Shown: positions 12,501 to 20,560 of the stretch, one piece after another
Layout of the letters: each line of letters starts with the position of its first letter
How positions within the stretch are numbered: position 1 is the first letter of the stretch
Source: Tetmemena sp. SeJ-2015
Lineage: Eukaryota; Ciliophora; Spirotrichea; Sporadotrichida; Oxytrichidae
Assembly: GCA_027382625.1 (NCBI GenBank)
Contig: JAJKFJ010020887.1
Location: 1-22,280, forward strand
DNA length: 22,280 nucleotides
Direction: 5' to 3'
The notes under the pieces: generated by a model
What the model was told of the DNA's origin: nothing
The model's database searches: none
What the model saw: only the letters and a program-made list of their open reading frames with translations
Program-made: the position numbers and the translations under genes

Positions 12501-14646
12501 TTTTGGCATTTTTAGACGATTTTGGCCTAAATGGAAGATTTTTCATAAATTTTGATCATAAAAAGTAGGGGGTGTGCACTTCCGTCCCCCCCCCGAAAAT
12601 ACATTTTTAGAACTCCAAAGAATGCAAGTGGTTACTTAGACGCGAGAATAGTATCTATATCATCATCTAGTGAGGCTACTATCCTTTTTAGTGATATCAT
12701 GAAACTTTCTGGCGATATATATGGCGTTTTCAATAACAGTTTAGTCATTTCGTTTTAACAACTTTCTAAAATTTATCTTGCAAATTACACAATTATCTCA
12801 TTCAAATATATAGAGAGGAATATTAATTTTTCATTTTATAAATTCAAAGGGCAGATTATGAAACTTTAGCTTAGTTTTCCATTAAAAGAGAAATACATAT
12901 CAGCAAAATTAAATTTTTAATATAATAAGTGGACAAGATAAAAATAAACTTCGTTATGAATCTACTCTACTCAAATCAAAAGCAGGACAAATATCTTAAG
13001 AAATTCTATGAAATAGAATATTCCGTGCCTCCAGCAGCTCAAATAGAGTAAAAAATTCTTATTTAATCCATAATAGATAGCTATGATGTTTCTGAGATGC
13101 TTGGAACTATTTTCTAAGCCACATTTAAATATATAAAATTTATACTTTAAAATTAGCTGCTATATTGGGTCAAAATGTTATCACAAACTTTTTAATGTAA
13201 GATCTACTGTGATTCATTTTTATAGTGGTTTTATTCTGTAGGCTTTGATAAACTCATTCGAGAGTTTTTAGTTCATTAGTCACCTACCACTGATTTCAAT
13301 TATCCTGCCTGCAAACAACCTCTACTTCTTTAGCTTTATCAATGATATAGCTACTCTCAATCTCATTCCAGTGAATGATCTTAATAACTTCTTATTCGAT
13401 TTCGATGAAGTATAGGACTCTTCTTACAATTCTTTCTACGATTTCATGAACTATAACTCTCTAAATGCAGTCAAAAATTTAGGCCTTATCTTTTACATTA
13501 GTATATTATATGTTTAGCTAATCATTCATAGATATAAATGTATTATTTTATGATTAATTAATTTATTATTCTTGTTATCACTAGATGTAATACGATTGAA
13601 ACAAACATAATAATCGGTTTTTAAATTGATTATTTTTATTTCCCTCAATATTTTTATTTATTATTTATTTATTATATTTATTTTTATTCTTTAAAATATA
13701 ATTTTACAAATCTTGTAATGTAGGATATTTTTACAATTAAATCCTATAGGACGATATTGAAAAAGTTTTAAGATGCCATTATTTTCAACTCTATTCTCAC
13801 TTTAGTTTAAGAAAATTATCTGGAGATCGTTATTTGCTCACTGATAAAATAATTAATTTTAGTTTGAAGATAGCCGTCTAAAATGTAAAGTTTGATTATT
13901 GCTTAATCTTGATAATAGGTGAATTTAAATAAAAATTTTCAAAGCACTGGAGATATAATGAGCTTCATCGTTTGTATATTTTTCCTTCCAGTTACATAAT
14001 GCCTGCCGTTTTTTTCTTTCTGGATAATCAAGATTTATATAATTTTCTCAATTATTTTTATGTAAGAAGTAAGCTTAATTGAAGTAACAAAGCACTATAA
14101 AATTGGAAAAGCGACAAATTATGAGCAACCTCAGCTTAAAATGGTTTCTTATGAAATTTCGAGATATATCTTAAGAAATAAACTCAAAAAGTTAGCTAGC
14201 TTCTATGTTTTACCCTATCAAAGTTATGAGGAAGCTTCTTTATTGCTTGTGCTTAGTTTTATTGACTAAGAAAGCTTCTATTCAATTGCTCTGCTTGATA
14301 CTGGTCAACATTATGTACACTAATTATATAATCGGTATCAAGCCTCACTTAGATTTTTTAGATTTATAATTAGAAAGTAGTGAAAACACTGTAGAGTTTG
14401 TGAATGAGATTTTGATATCGCTGATAACATATTGCATGTTTCCCTATTCAGAAGGCTTTTGAAGTTGATGAAAATAATAAAATGAAGATAACCGCATTCT
14501 CTTTGGATATGTCCCGTCTGCTTCACATTGATTTACTTTCTATTTAACATGGCTGTTCTCTTCTCTCAGTTAATCTATTTAAAAATGATAAACATATCTC
14601 ACTTTTAATAGAGATAAAATTTGAAAAAGCAGCTTTTTTCGTATGA
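9216..14646 (+). CDS. IES-interrupted gene for a CADG-type ciliate membrane protein
   Basis: This is the main gene of the window. Read with TAA and TAG as Gln, its segments form one protein in order: an N-terminal extracellular part (9216-9515, 10007-10824), a cadherin-like domain (10894-11270), a middle part, a hydrophobic block with SFESFQFISHLPLISIILPA (13221-13500), and a C-terminal membrane region ending at TGA 14644-14646. From memory, large families of such proteins with CADG domains and this C-terminal membrane block are common in spirotrich ciliates; their function is not established, and a cell-surface role is inference. The frame changes repeatedly. At six places, excising the DNA between short direct repeats restores it, as expected of germline IESs. 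Joins near 9515-10007, 11270-11345, 12900-12960, 13500-13740, 13850-13930 and 14455-14470 remain unresolved. The alternative is a pseudogene with many indels. The true start was not identified. Confidence 0.65.
10007..10824 (+). CDS. Second coding segment of the CADG-type gene
   Basis: A frame of 297 codons without TGA runs from ATG 10007 to TGA 10898-10900, using many TAA and TAG as Gln; the last part lies inside a proposed IES. That length is unlikely by chance at this base composition. It includes DLFVEDPDFEILVDACVLQK, then SNPVLYLDKIRWVYGFQKQI and FIDQGSTSYQIQI. The frame is also open upstream of the ATG. The segment is joined to the next by removing 74 bp between AAGCT repeats, which gives NFLKKLSASLSDDNILP. 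No known domain was recognised here, and further inserts with lengths divisible by three could be hidden inside. Confidence 0.5.
10825..10898 (+). other. Proposed IES, 74 bp, pointer AAGCT
   Basis: AAGCT occurs at 10820-10824 and 10894-10898. The intervening DNA is over 90% A+T. Removing 74 bp joins the frame of 10007 to the frame of the cadherin-like domain with no stop. The join yields FLKKLSASLSDDN. Confidence 0.6.
10894..11270 (+). CDS. Cadherin-like (CADG-type) domain segment
   Basis: After removal of the 46-bp insert, this segment reads LSDDNILPSCFSLIQNSMNL, then SDAGVYDITLNFIYLSKKGT, then YPPQFTTTVQNVQIQAGTSL and INLPKIYDKEQDE. The order is typical of dystroglycan-type cadherin-like repeats: LPxxFxxxxxxxxxxxxxxxxDxGxYxIxL at the end of one repeat, a PPxF start of the next, then an acidic DxExD calcium-site-like motif. 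The domain is expected to be extracellular. The frame after DKEQDE is uncertain up to about 11345; an 11-bp direct repeat ATAATTTAAAT (11275-11285, 11334-11344) lies there, but excising between its copies does not by itself restore the frame. Confidence 0.6.
11035..11080 (+). other. Proposed IES, 46 bp, pointer CTTG
   Basis: CTTG occurs at 11031-11034 and 11077-11080. Removing 46 bp joins frame GVYDITLNFIYL to SKKGTTVLFKQINLNFVI, which continues into the YPPQF motif. Both flanks then make one beta-strand-like cadherin repeat end, which neither frame gives alone. The insert is about 80% A+T. Confidence 0.65.
11343..11729 (+). CDS. Middle extracellular segment of the CADG-type gene
   Basis: The frame reads VKTVGVSDIISLDLFLDGKA, then IIVATPIEKQIIGSGFNSEI. 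Removing a 14-bp insert continues it as SKSLVPLIQSVDLGSIFNYQ and LIFTGTKLNFIIWEILTFF. It lies between the cadherin-like domain and the large element-bearing IES. I recognise no separate domain; in the ciliate family this area holds beta-rich sequence before the membrane region. The join to the preceding segment is unresolved. Confidence 0.5.
11583..11596 (+). other. Proposed very short IES, 14 bp, pointer AAAG
   Basis: AAAG occurs at 11579-11582 and 11593-11596. The insert is a run of seven A followed by TATAAAG. Removing 14 bp joins NSEISK to SLVPLIQSVDLG without a stop. A length error in the A7 run could also produce the shift, so this is the least certain of the proposed inserts. Confidence 0.4.
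11767..11774 (+). repeat. Target-site duplication, left copy
   Basis: GAAAATAC lies immediately before the G7 run of the 820-bp element and is repeated exactly after its other end. Confidence 0.85.
11775..12594. mobile_element. 820-bp non-autonomous inverted-repeat element with 8-bp TSD
   Basis: The left end reads G7 then ACGGAAGTGCACACC. The reverse complement of the right end reads G9 then ACGGAAGTGCACACC. The inverted repeats continue imperfectly for about 150 bases, sharing AAAATGCCAAAAAAT-type blocks. Perfect 8-bp GAAAATAC duplications flank the element. The interior is AT-rich and has no transposase frame, so this is a MITE-like element. An 8-bp duplication is known from hAT and Merlin-type transposons, but the G-run ends match neither consensus that I remember, so the superfamily is open. 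Run lengths of 7 and 9 may be sequencing error or real. Confidence 0.9.
12595..12602 (+). repeat. Target-site duplication, right copy
   Basis: GAAAATAC immediately follows the C9 run that ends the 820-bp element; it matches 11767-11774 exactly. Confidence 0.85.
12609..13126 (+). CDS. Pre-membrane segment of the CADG-type gene
   Basis: The first part reads RTPKNASGYLDARIVSISSS and ILFSDIMKLSGDIYGVFNNS. A change of frame between about 12900 and 12960 leads to KFYEIEYSVPPAAQIEQKIL and SYDVSEMLGTIFQATF. The EYSVPP motif followed by a Gln-rich stretch just before the hydrophobic block matches the order I remember in the ciliate family. The frame-restoring insert between the two parts was not located. 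Confidence 0.5.
13127..13220 (+). other. Proposed IES, 94 bp, pointer TTT
   Basis: TTT at 13124-13126 and 13218-13220 could serve as a minimal pointer. Removing 94 bp joins GTIFQATF to YSGFILQALINSFESFQF with no stop and gives a continuous hydrophobic segment. A three-base pointer is weak evidence; the continuity of the protein is the main support. Confidence 0.45.
13221..13553 (+). CDS. Conserved hydrophobic segment of the CADG-type gene
   Basis: The frame reads ALINSFESFQFISHLPLISI, then ILPANNLYFFSFINDIATLN and LIPVNDLNNFLFDFDE, to TGA 13551-13553. The order (a Gln or Ala-Leu helix, HLPL, PAN, aromatic helix, then IP and acidic residues) is the strongest family signature that I recognise in this window. 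It is followed by NAVKNLGLIFYISILYVQLI, a likely membrane helix. The last codons before the TGA probably lie in the next, unresolved insert. Confidence 0.6.
13721..14646 (+). CDS. C-terminal multi-helix membrane region of the CADG-type gene
   Basis: Parts in order: IIFNSILTLVQENYLEIVIC (13730-13864), STGDIMSFIVCIFFLPVTQC with further hydrophobic sequence (13943-14093), then after a 19-bp insert SNLSLKWFLMKFRDISQEIN, FYPIKVMRKLLYCLCLVLLT, LLCLILVNIMYTNYIIGIKP and TVEFVNEILISLITYCMF (to about 14456), then a last part to TGA 14644-14646. At least five membrane helices are likely. A basic loop with YP before one helix, KP after another, and FNEI-like (here FVNEI) before the last match my memory of the family. 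The region is expected in a membrane; channel or transport activity cannot be claimed. Confidence 0.6.
14094..14112 (+). other. Proposed short IES, 19 bp, pointer AAAGC
   Basis: AAAGC occurs at 14089-14093 and 14108-14112. Removing 19 bp joins QEVSLIEVTK to RQIMSNLSLKWFLMK in one frame. The membrane-protein reading is convincing on both sides, which supports the join despite the short insert. Confidence 0.6.
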
Positions 14647-16302
14647 TGAATAAAAATTATTTAAGATTTAAAGGTAGAATGAACTTTAATTTTCTAAATT
14701 GGCGATTACATTATATTTCATATTTATGCTTGATCTTTTTTTCCCAGAATAAAGAATGCTTAAGTTTAAAATTGTAAAATTTTTTCCCTCCTCCTAATTT
14801 ATTTTTAAGAAGATTTGAGACTTTAAAAAGTTCTTTATAAAATGCTTTGATTTTAGACTTACCTTTAATTTTCTAATGAGCAATAAATGCAATAAAGATT
14901 ATCAACATATTTAAATACATATTAACTATATTTAAATTTCAAAGAACCTCATAATCTATTAAATTTATTATAAATTAAATAAATTTTGAAAAGTTTTTGA
15001 CTTGGCTGAAGAGATTCTGCTAATAAAGAATAAAACCATTTGCTTTAAAGTAATTACACAAATTTACTTATCTCAAAAAGAATTCATTAGATAAATCCAA
15101 AGAAGCTGGACTAAATAAAGTTAAAGCGCAAAAAGTCATAGAAATAACATAGTTAAAATTTACATTAAAAACCCACTACTCTTATCTAAAAATATGAATT
15201 ATTTTTAATCTTATTTTGTCCATAAATAATGTGGCTATTATTAAAGATGTTAAGGCGATATAAAATGCAAAGAAATATAGGTGCAAATTTTATAATATGT
15301 AATTAAAGAATTAAAAGCTTAAAATTAGAAAGGGAAATATTCTTTTTGATGATAACAGTTTTGAATAATATAAATATTATATGTTGATTTTATCCCTTTT
15401 TTAACTTTTAAAAAAAAAAAAAAAAAAACTTTCCAAAGCTAAAAAAGTGAAGTTATAAATTTAATGATTAATTCCTGACTAAGGATTACGAATAAACTGA
15501 CGTGGATGCTTAACTTAATAGAGAGACCTCTTCTGAAGTTTAATTCATTTATTGGATGAATCAATTTTAATTCGGATGATACGAATTTGATAATTTTTTG
15601 GAAATATGTATAGTATTATGTTTTTTTAACTTCGGAGGAATTTTTATTATATTTTGATATTAAGCATTTTATTAAGACTGATAACCATAATAAACACTTA
15701 TTAAGAGGAGGTTTTAAACACCATAAATAAGAATAAATTTCCTATAAGAAATTTCTCTCGCCCTGTTTTTAGAATTAAAGCGCATAATATAATTATAAGC
15801 CTATAATAAATTCAATTATAGCTGGGAATTGAATAAAAAAAGAGAATTAAGTTAGATATTAAATTAAAATAGAAGAGATGAGTGGCAGTTGAAGTATTTC
15901 CAATTTAAATAATAATTAGACCATTCGATTTCCAGCATCAAATTCTAAGAAATTTTTATTCCTTGTTTTAAAAAGGGGATCAAGATTAACTCAAATTTAA
16001 GAAATATGATTGATAAAGATATAAATAAACCTTTTTCTCTAATAAAATATTATGAAGCCATTAATTTTAAGTTTAGCTTGAAATTTAAATCCTAAAATAT
16101 GTATTTTTAATCCAATGGTTTTAAATTTAAAATCCCCATATTGGAAGAGAAGAATATAATAATTCTTATGAAAAATTAAAGGGGGGAATTTAACATAATT
16201 AAAGAAAATTTTTTTGGAATTTTTTCCAAAACCAAAAATAAGGTTAAAAAAAAAAACCCAAACTTAATTTAAATTTAAAAAAATTTGTAAGATTTAGGGT
16301 TT
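14647..16302. other. AT-rich intergenic DNA, no gene seen
   Basis: No convincing protein-like frame was found. A run of 19 A lies at 15410-15428. The block 16090-16290 has many homopolymer runs and looks like poor consensus. The stretch separates the CADG-type gene from the next coding region and may contain 3' and 5' untranslated or germline-limited DNA. Confidence 0.4.
15410..15428 (+). repeat. A19 homopolymer
   Basis: Nineteen A in a row follow TTAACTTTT. There is no flanking duplication and no upstream coding region, so a retro-inserted tail is not supported. Confidence 0.6.
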
Positions 16303-16347
16303 GAAGACACAAAGGCAAAAGAATTCATAGGAGAATTAAGTTATATA

Positions 16348-17590
16348 ATGGTGAAACAGAACGAATATAACTAATTGATTGGAAAATGCCATTCAAAATA
16401 TCGTTCAGCAGTAATGAGCTGCAATATATAAACGAACTTTTATTTGAACATGCCAATTCACTAATTGTATCCATCCCATAATATAATTTGAAATATTTAT
16501 TGATGCAAAAATTTATTTTATTACCAAAAACTACGAAAAGTATTATAATTTCAAGTTGATTACAGGTTGAATGATATGAATGATAATTTCCCTCAATAAT
16601 TTCAATTTGAGAATGCGTTCAATTTTTAAAATTAAAAACCATTCTAGAAAACTCATTATCAAACTAATGATAAGAACCTATTTGAAAAAGTAGTAGCAGA
16701 TTAAAAGAAGATAAAATTTGTTTAAGATATGTCAAAAGGATTGCATTTAAATTCAAAATCATTATCTATTATTAAAATTTGTATAGCTTTGTTTTAGGAT
16801 AAAAAGTACCGAACTTTGAAGGGAACTTAGAAAATTAAAGGGATCTTAGTTTGGACTAGTGCTTGCATTTATAGTAGAGAATTTAATCGATATCGATGGA
16901 TTTTATTATATAAAAATAACTGGTTCATTTCTTGAAGAGTACTTTATATATATTATTAAAAATTAAAATTTGACTTTTCTTGTAAAAATCTACTAGAAAT
17001 TGCAAGGCTTTCCAATTTTTAGCGAATTAAGTCTTATGAGAGAGCGCTTAAAAATGTAATATAAAGTTTTCATATAAATTGATAATATGCTAAATGAAAC
17101 AGAACTATTTTTCATTTTAAATATATTATGTTATAACTTCCCAGCTATAATTGACAGATTATATTAAAGTAAAGAAACATCTAAGTCTTTAAGTCTTACT
17201 CAAGAGCTAGTTTAATTTACCACAATCAAGGCAAAAAAACATCCCACCAAAAAGATTAAAAAATCAGAAGATTTCAAAGAGCAAGTAGAAAAAGAACCTA
17301 AAATTTAAAATCAAGAGAAATCTATTTATTCAGAAGAAAAAAATCTGAAGTAGCTAGAATTATCAGAATAGAGTCTTTAAAAATAATCATTTATGAATTT
17401 GCAGGAGGCTTATAGCATTTACAAAAAGAATTATAAAAATAAACAAAGATTTAAAGAATTTTAATTTTAGAAAAGATTTTTGAAATAATTATTTGAATTT
17501 TTTGTTATTTAAGGACAAAATTAAGAATAAAAAACTTTAGATGAGGAGAATTATTTTTTAATAAACCTTAGTATTAGATATAATAGCTGA
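16348..17590 (+). CDS. Unrecognised protein gene in several frames
   Basis: I do not recognise this protein. The clearest part is a 222-codon frame from 16922 to TGA 17588-17590, rich in TAA and TAG as Gln: GSFLEEYFIYIIKNQNLTFL, ERLKMQYKVFIQIDNMLNET, then a Lys/Glu-rich C-terminal part with KKHPTKKIKKSEDFKEQVEK. This frame extends upstream to about 16841 as FGLVLAFIVENLIDIDGFYY. Upstream, 16504-16932 is open in another frame (NDMNDNFPQQFQFENAFNFQ), and 16386-16470 gives MPFKISFSSNELQYINELLF in a third. ATG codons at 16348 and 16386 are possible starts. The pattern suggests a mostly helical, charged intracellular protein with a basic tail. The shifts could be inserts like those in the upstream gene, or decay. 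Confidence 0.45.
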
Positions 17591-17729
17591 GAATATAATT
17601 AAAGAAAAATAAATTAGCAATTAAATTCAAACTGAAGAAATGAATGTCATTTGAAGCATGGCGAATTTAAATAATTATTTCACTATTTGATAGAGCATAA
17701 AATTTAAGAATTTTATAGAACTGCGACTT

Positions 17730-17869
17730 TTTTTAAGGTTCTATCAGTTCAGTTAAAAAGACACAAGTTTGTTATAGGTTGATATTTGATCTTTGGAGTT
17801 TGCACGTGAACATACTTCGCTGTAGAGATGCGCTATGAAGATTATTAAAGAATAAACTCATTTTTAATT
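17730..17869 (+). pseudogene. Decayed kinase-like fragment upstream of the kinase block
   Basis: From 17790 the frame reads SLEFAREHTSLQRCAMKIIK. The block downstream reads GLEFANELTVLREARDKNLK at the matching place, 9 of 20 residues the same, and the DNA is also alike (TTGRAGTTYGC, then GAAC, then AGAGA and GCG at matching spacing). Upstream of 17790 a different frame gives ATFFKVLSVQLKRHKFVIG, loosely like the beta-strand region of the downstream block. TGA codons and frame changes show that it is not intact. It is either a decayed duplicate or a paralogous germline segment. Confidence 0.35.
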
Positions 17870-18172
17870 TTGATTTACTAGCAACAAGATGTACAGATCG
17901 GGGGTATTTTAGCCATTTTAAGTGTTATGAAGTTGCAACTCCCATTTATAATTTTAACTAATCGCCTTTTTCAATTTCATTCTAATCTATAATAGTTTGA
18001 TTGGCTTAAATTTTAATATCGTGCCAAAAAATTATTTGATAATATAATTAAAGATAAATTTTAATGGTATGATTCGTAAAGGCAATTTAGGAAATCAGGA
18101 TGAATAATTGTTTTGATCAAAATTTTGGGTAGTTATTTAGAAATTGAAATGTTAATGCTAAATTAGTATTTT

Positions 18173-18580
18173 ATGTATTCAAATAATTTTCATTATTTCG
18201 ATCTAGCTCATAATTTATATTTCTAAGTGCAATAAGATTATTACTTTGATGGGAGACTTCCATGCTTGAGAGTTGTAACTTTGGAGGAGTGTGTTCAAAA
18301 TTACCTCCACCTTGCTGATGCGAAGCGAAGAGACACCATCATACAAGAAGAGTATGCTTACAAGATCTTCCCTTACGAATACCTTGTAAAGAAGGAAGAG
18401 AGAGGTCTTGAGTTCGCGAACGAACTGACAGTGTTGAGAGAAGCGAGGGACAAAAACTTGAAGTACGTTCTTCATCTTGCTGGTGTTCTTATCGATCATG
18501 ATTACATCGCCATTCGCCTTCCTAAATGGGAGATCACACTAAGAGAATTTCTCAGCACGAGGCGCAACAAATTTAGATTT
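18173..18580 (+). CDS. Protein kinase N-lobe-like fragment
   Basis: The frame from ATG 18173 uses TAA twice as Gln, then passes into a block (about 18245-18572) whose G+C is far above its flanks. It reads YAYKIFPYEYLVKKEERGLE, FANELTVLREARDKNLKYVL, then HLAGVLIDHDYIAIRLPKWE and ITLREFLSTRR. This order fits a kinase N-lobe: a lysine-bearing strand (YKIF), helix C with Glu (ANELTVLREA), strands 4-5 (YVLHLAGVL, DYIAIRL) and the hinge leading to helix D (ITLREFL). The Gly-rich loop is not clear, and the catalytic HRD and DFG motifs do not follow; sequence turns AT-rich right after. It may be one germline segment of a fragmented or scrambled kinase gene, or a truncated copy. The frame is open beyond 18580 only in low-complexity AT-rich DNA. 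Confidence 0.5.
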
Positions 18581-18583
18581 TAA

Positions 18584-18969
18584 ATTATACTTAATTTTGT
18601 TTTCTTAGAAATTAAAATTTTGACATTTTATATTTAAACTAAATATTATAAAGATCTTTAATATATTAATAATTTATTTTAAATTATTTTATATGATTTA
18701 ACTTGTATTTAAATAATTAATTGATTTATATAATTTAGATTCTGAAAGCACGTAAGTAATCATATTTTTTAATAAAATAAAAATTTGTTATTTTATAGGA
18801 GAATGAATTTTAATTTGTAATATTTTACGGAAAACAGTAATTTGTGATTATTTTTAATTAATAATTTAGAACTTTAATGTATAACTTATTTTTAAAATCC
18901 AATTAATTACTTGCAATATGACAAATTTCTCCAATGTCAAACAAAATAATAAGCTCATGTATTGTAAGA
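18584..18969. other. AT-rich DNA, no gene seen
   Basis: Very AT-rich sequence after the kinase-like block. No catalytic-lobe kinase motif, RNA gene or repeat was seen. Confidence 0.45.
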
Positions 18970-19345
18970 TTATAGGAATAACTTTTAGCTCTCGCGATAA
19001 TCATAGATCTTCTTGAGCTCTAATTATCATCAAAGAGGATATCATTAATTAAGGCCAAGCAGATCTAGAATTTTCTTCCTGCATGACTTCAGTTCTCATT
19101 ATAAACCATTCACTATTAATTTAAATACTCTAAGCATTCTAAAGAGGGATTACTAAGTAAAACATTTCAAGAGTTTTTTTTTTGTGACAGAGGCATTCTT
19201 TAATTGCTAGTTAATATCCCTACTCTTGCCAAACCGATTCCGATGCCACGCCTTGCGTCATAGATTCTAACCTTCTTATTAAATTTAAATATTAAGACAT
19301 TGAAGATAATCAGTATTACTTTTGCTCTCAAAATTTGACAACATT
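18970..19345. other. Weakly coding-like stretch, strand unresolved
   Basis: G+C is locally higher here. On the + strand one frame is broken by a single TGA (near 19084) and reads LALAIIIDLLELQLSSKRIS, then ILQLLVNIPTLAKPIPMPRL. On the - strand another frame gives VRIYDARRGIGIGLARVGIL over the same bases. Both look protein-like and I cannot choose. No family is recognised. It may be a coding segment of a germline gene. Confidence 0.25.
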
Positions 19346-20501
19346 TGCTTTATATTCGTGGATTTAGAATGATTTATTGCTAATCCAATCAAAAATTGAA
19401 TTAAATTTTTCTTAAGGCATGATAATGAGATTAATTTAACAATACTTGAAAGACAGATTAATTTAAAAATAGCTAAATATAATTATATCTTTTAAGTTGT
19501 ATAATAGCTGAGCCAAAAATATAGTATAAATTCAATCATTATTTAAATTTAATTTTAATTATTATAACATCGAATCTAAAAAAGAATTCGATAGAATTCT
19601 TTTAGTATTTCCCAATCTTTTTAAGAGTAATTTTACATTCATTGCTTATTAAAAATTACTGAGTTTGTTGAATTAATTTATGGCTTAAATGAATGAAATA
19701 GAATTCAAATTAAATGCAGCTATAATAAAATGATGCTAATCCAATGGTAATTCCATATTTATTCTATTTTTTTATAGTTTTGCTATGATTTTTTTTGGAT
19801 TTAAAATGGTTCAGAGTATTGACTTTAGCACAGATGAATGCTTCTATCACAAAAATAAATAATTATTCTTAGAGAACTAGTTTCCAATTATGTTTGGAAA
19901 TGATTTAATTGATTTTAAAATCGATCTTATATCTTCAGACTATAATGGAAAATTTTTAATCCATATAAATAATTTTCAAAATTTAAAATCAAATATGGAA
20001 TTTGGTTTAAAGCTCTGATTAATATTATCCAACTAATTTTTTCTTTCTTAAATAAAACATAATTTCTTTCAATTTCTTCAGATTTATTTTTGCACTTGAA
20101 ACATCTTTAGAATAATAAAATAATCCTTGTACATAGTATCTTAGCTTAGTGATGTAGAAAAGTTATAAATATAAATATTATTAAAAATTTATCTATTAAT
20201 ATTCCTTTTAAATAGGTTATACATGTATGAAGCTTGAAAAAAACTTATAACTTAATTAGATAGTAAAATAACTAATTAGGAAATCTTAATTGAATATATC
20301 TTCCTTACTCATTTTTTAATCAATTATGAAAATTTTATAAGTAATGATATATACTTCATAATAAAATTTCAAGTGGTCAATGATAGAATTAAAATTTCAT
20401 TTTATGATGTTGAATGATGAATGATGAATTATTGAGCATGTAAAAGAATAATCAAGTTCCAACCTCTTTATAGAGATCAGACTTAATTAAACAACTCAAG
20501 C
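19346..20501. other. AT-rich DNA, no gene seen
   Basis: Ordinary AT-rich sequence with short imperfect direct repeats such as GATGTTGAATGATGAATGATGA near 20405-20430. No coding frame or RNA gene is supported. Confidence 0.4.
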
Positions 20502-20530
20502 ATTATTAAATAGGACTTCCAGAGGAAGAT
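20502..20530 (+). repeat. Terminal inverted repeat, left arm (29 bp)
   Basis: This arm, centred on TAGGACTTCCAGAGGAAGAT, is the exact reverse complement of 21073-21101. Confidence 0.95.
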
Positions 20531-20560
20531 TAGAGATTAGGAATTAGAGTGATTTATAAT

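Larger units (their letters stand above)
11735..12608 (+). other. Proposed 874-bp IES containing the inverted-repeat element
   Basis: TTTTT occurs at 11730-11734 and 12604-12608, within longer matches CACATTTTTT and TACATTTTTA. Removing 874 bp joins LNFIIWEILTFF to RTPKNASGYLDARIVSISSS in one frame. Removing only the element with one target duplication (828 bp, a multiple of three) leaves the downstream segment in the wrong frame. The element therefore appears to sit inside an older eliminated segment rather than directly in coding DNA. Confidence 0.6.

Noticed and set aside
14338..14526. Minus-strand 62-codon open frame
   Set aside because: It overlaps the C-terminal membrane region of the main gene, whose plus-strand reading is much stronger.
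9216..14646. Spliceosomal introns as the cause of the frame changes
   Set aside because: The inserts that restore the frame are bounded by direct repeats rather than GT and AG, and the 874-bp one holds a mobile element; introns at some unresolved joins are still possible.
15410..15428. Poly(A) tail of a retro-inserted gene
   Set aside because: No coding remnant precedes the A run and no target duplication flanks it.
18215..18499. Minus-strand 94-codon open frame over the kinase-like block
   Set aside because: The plus-strand frame has kinase N-lobe order and continues upstream with Gln codons; the minus frame is a shadow.
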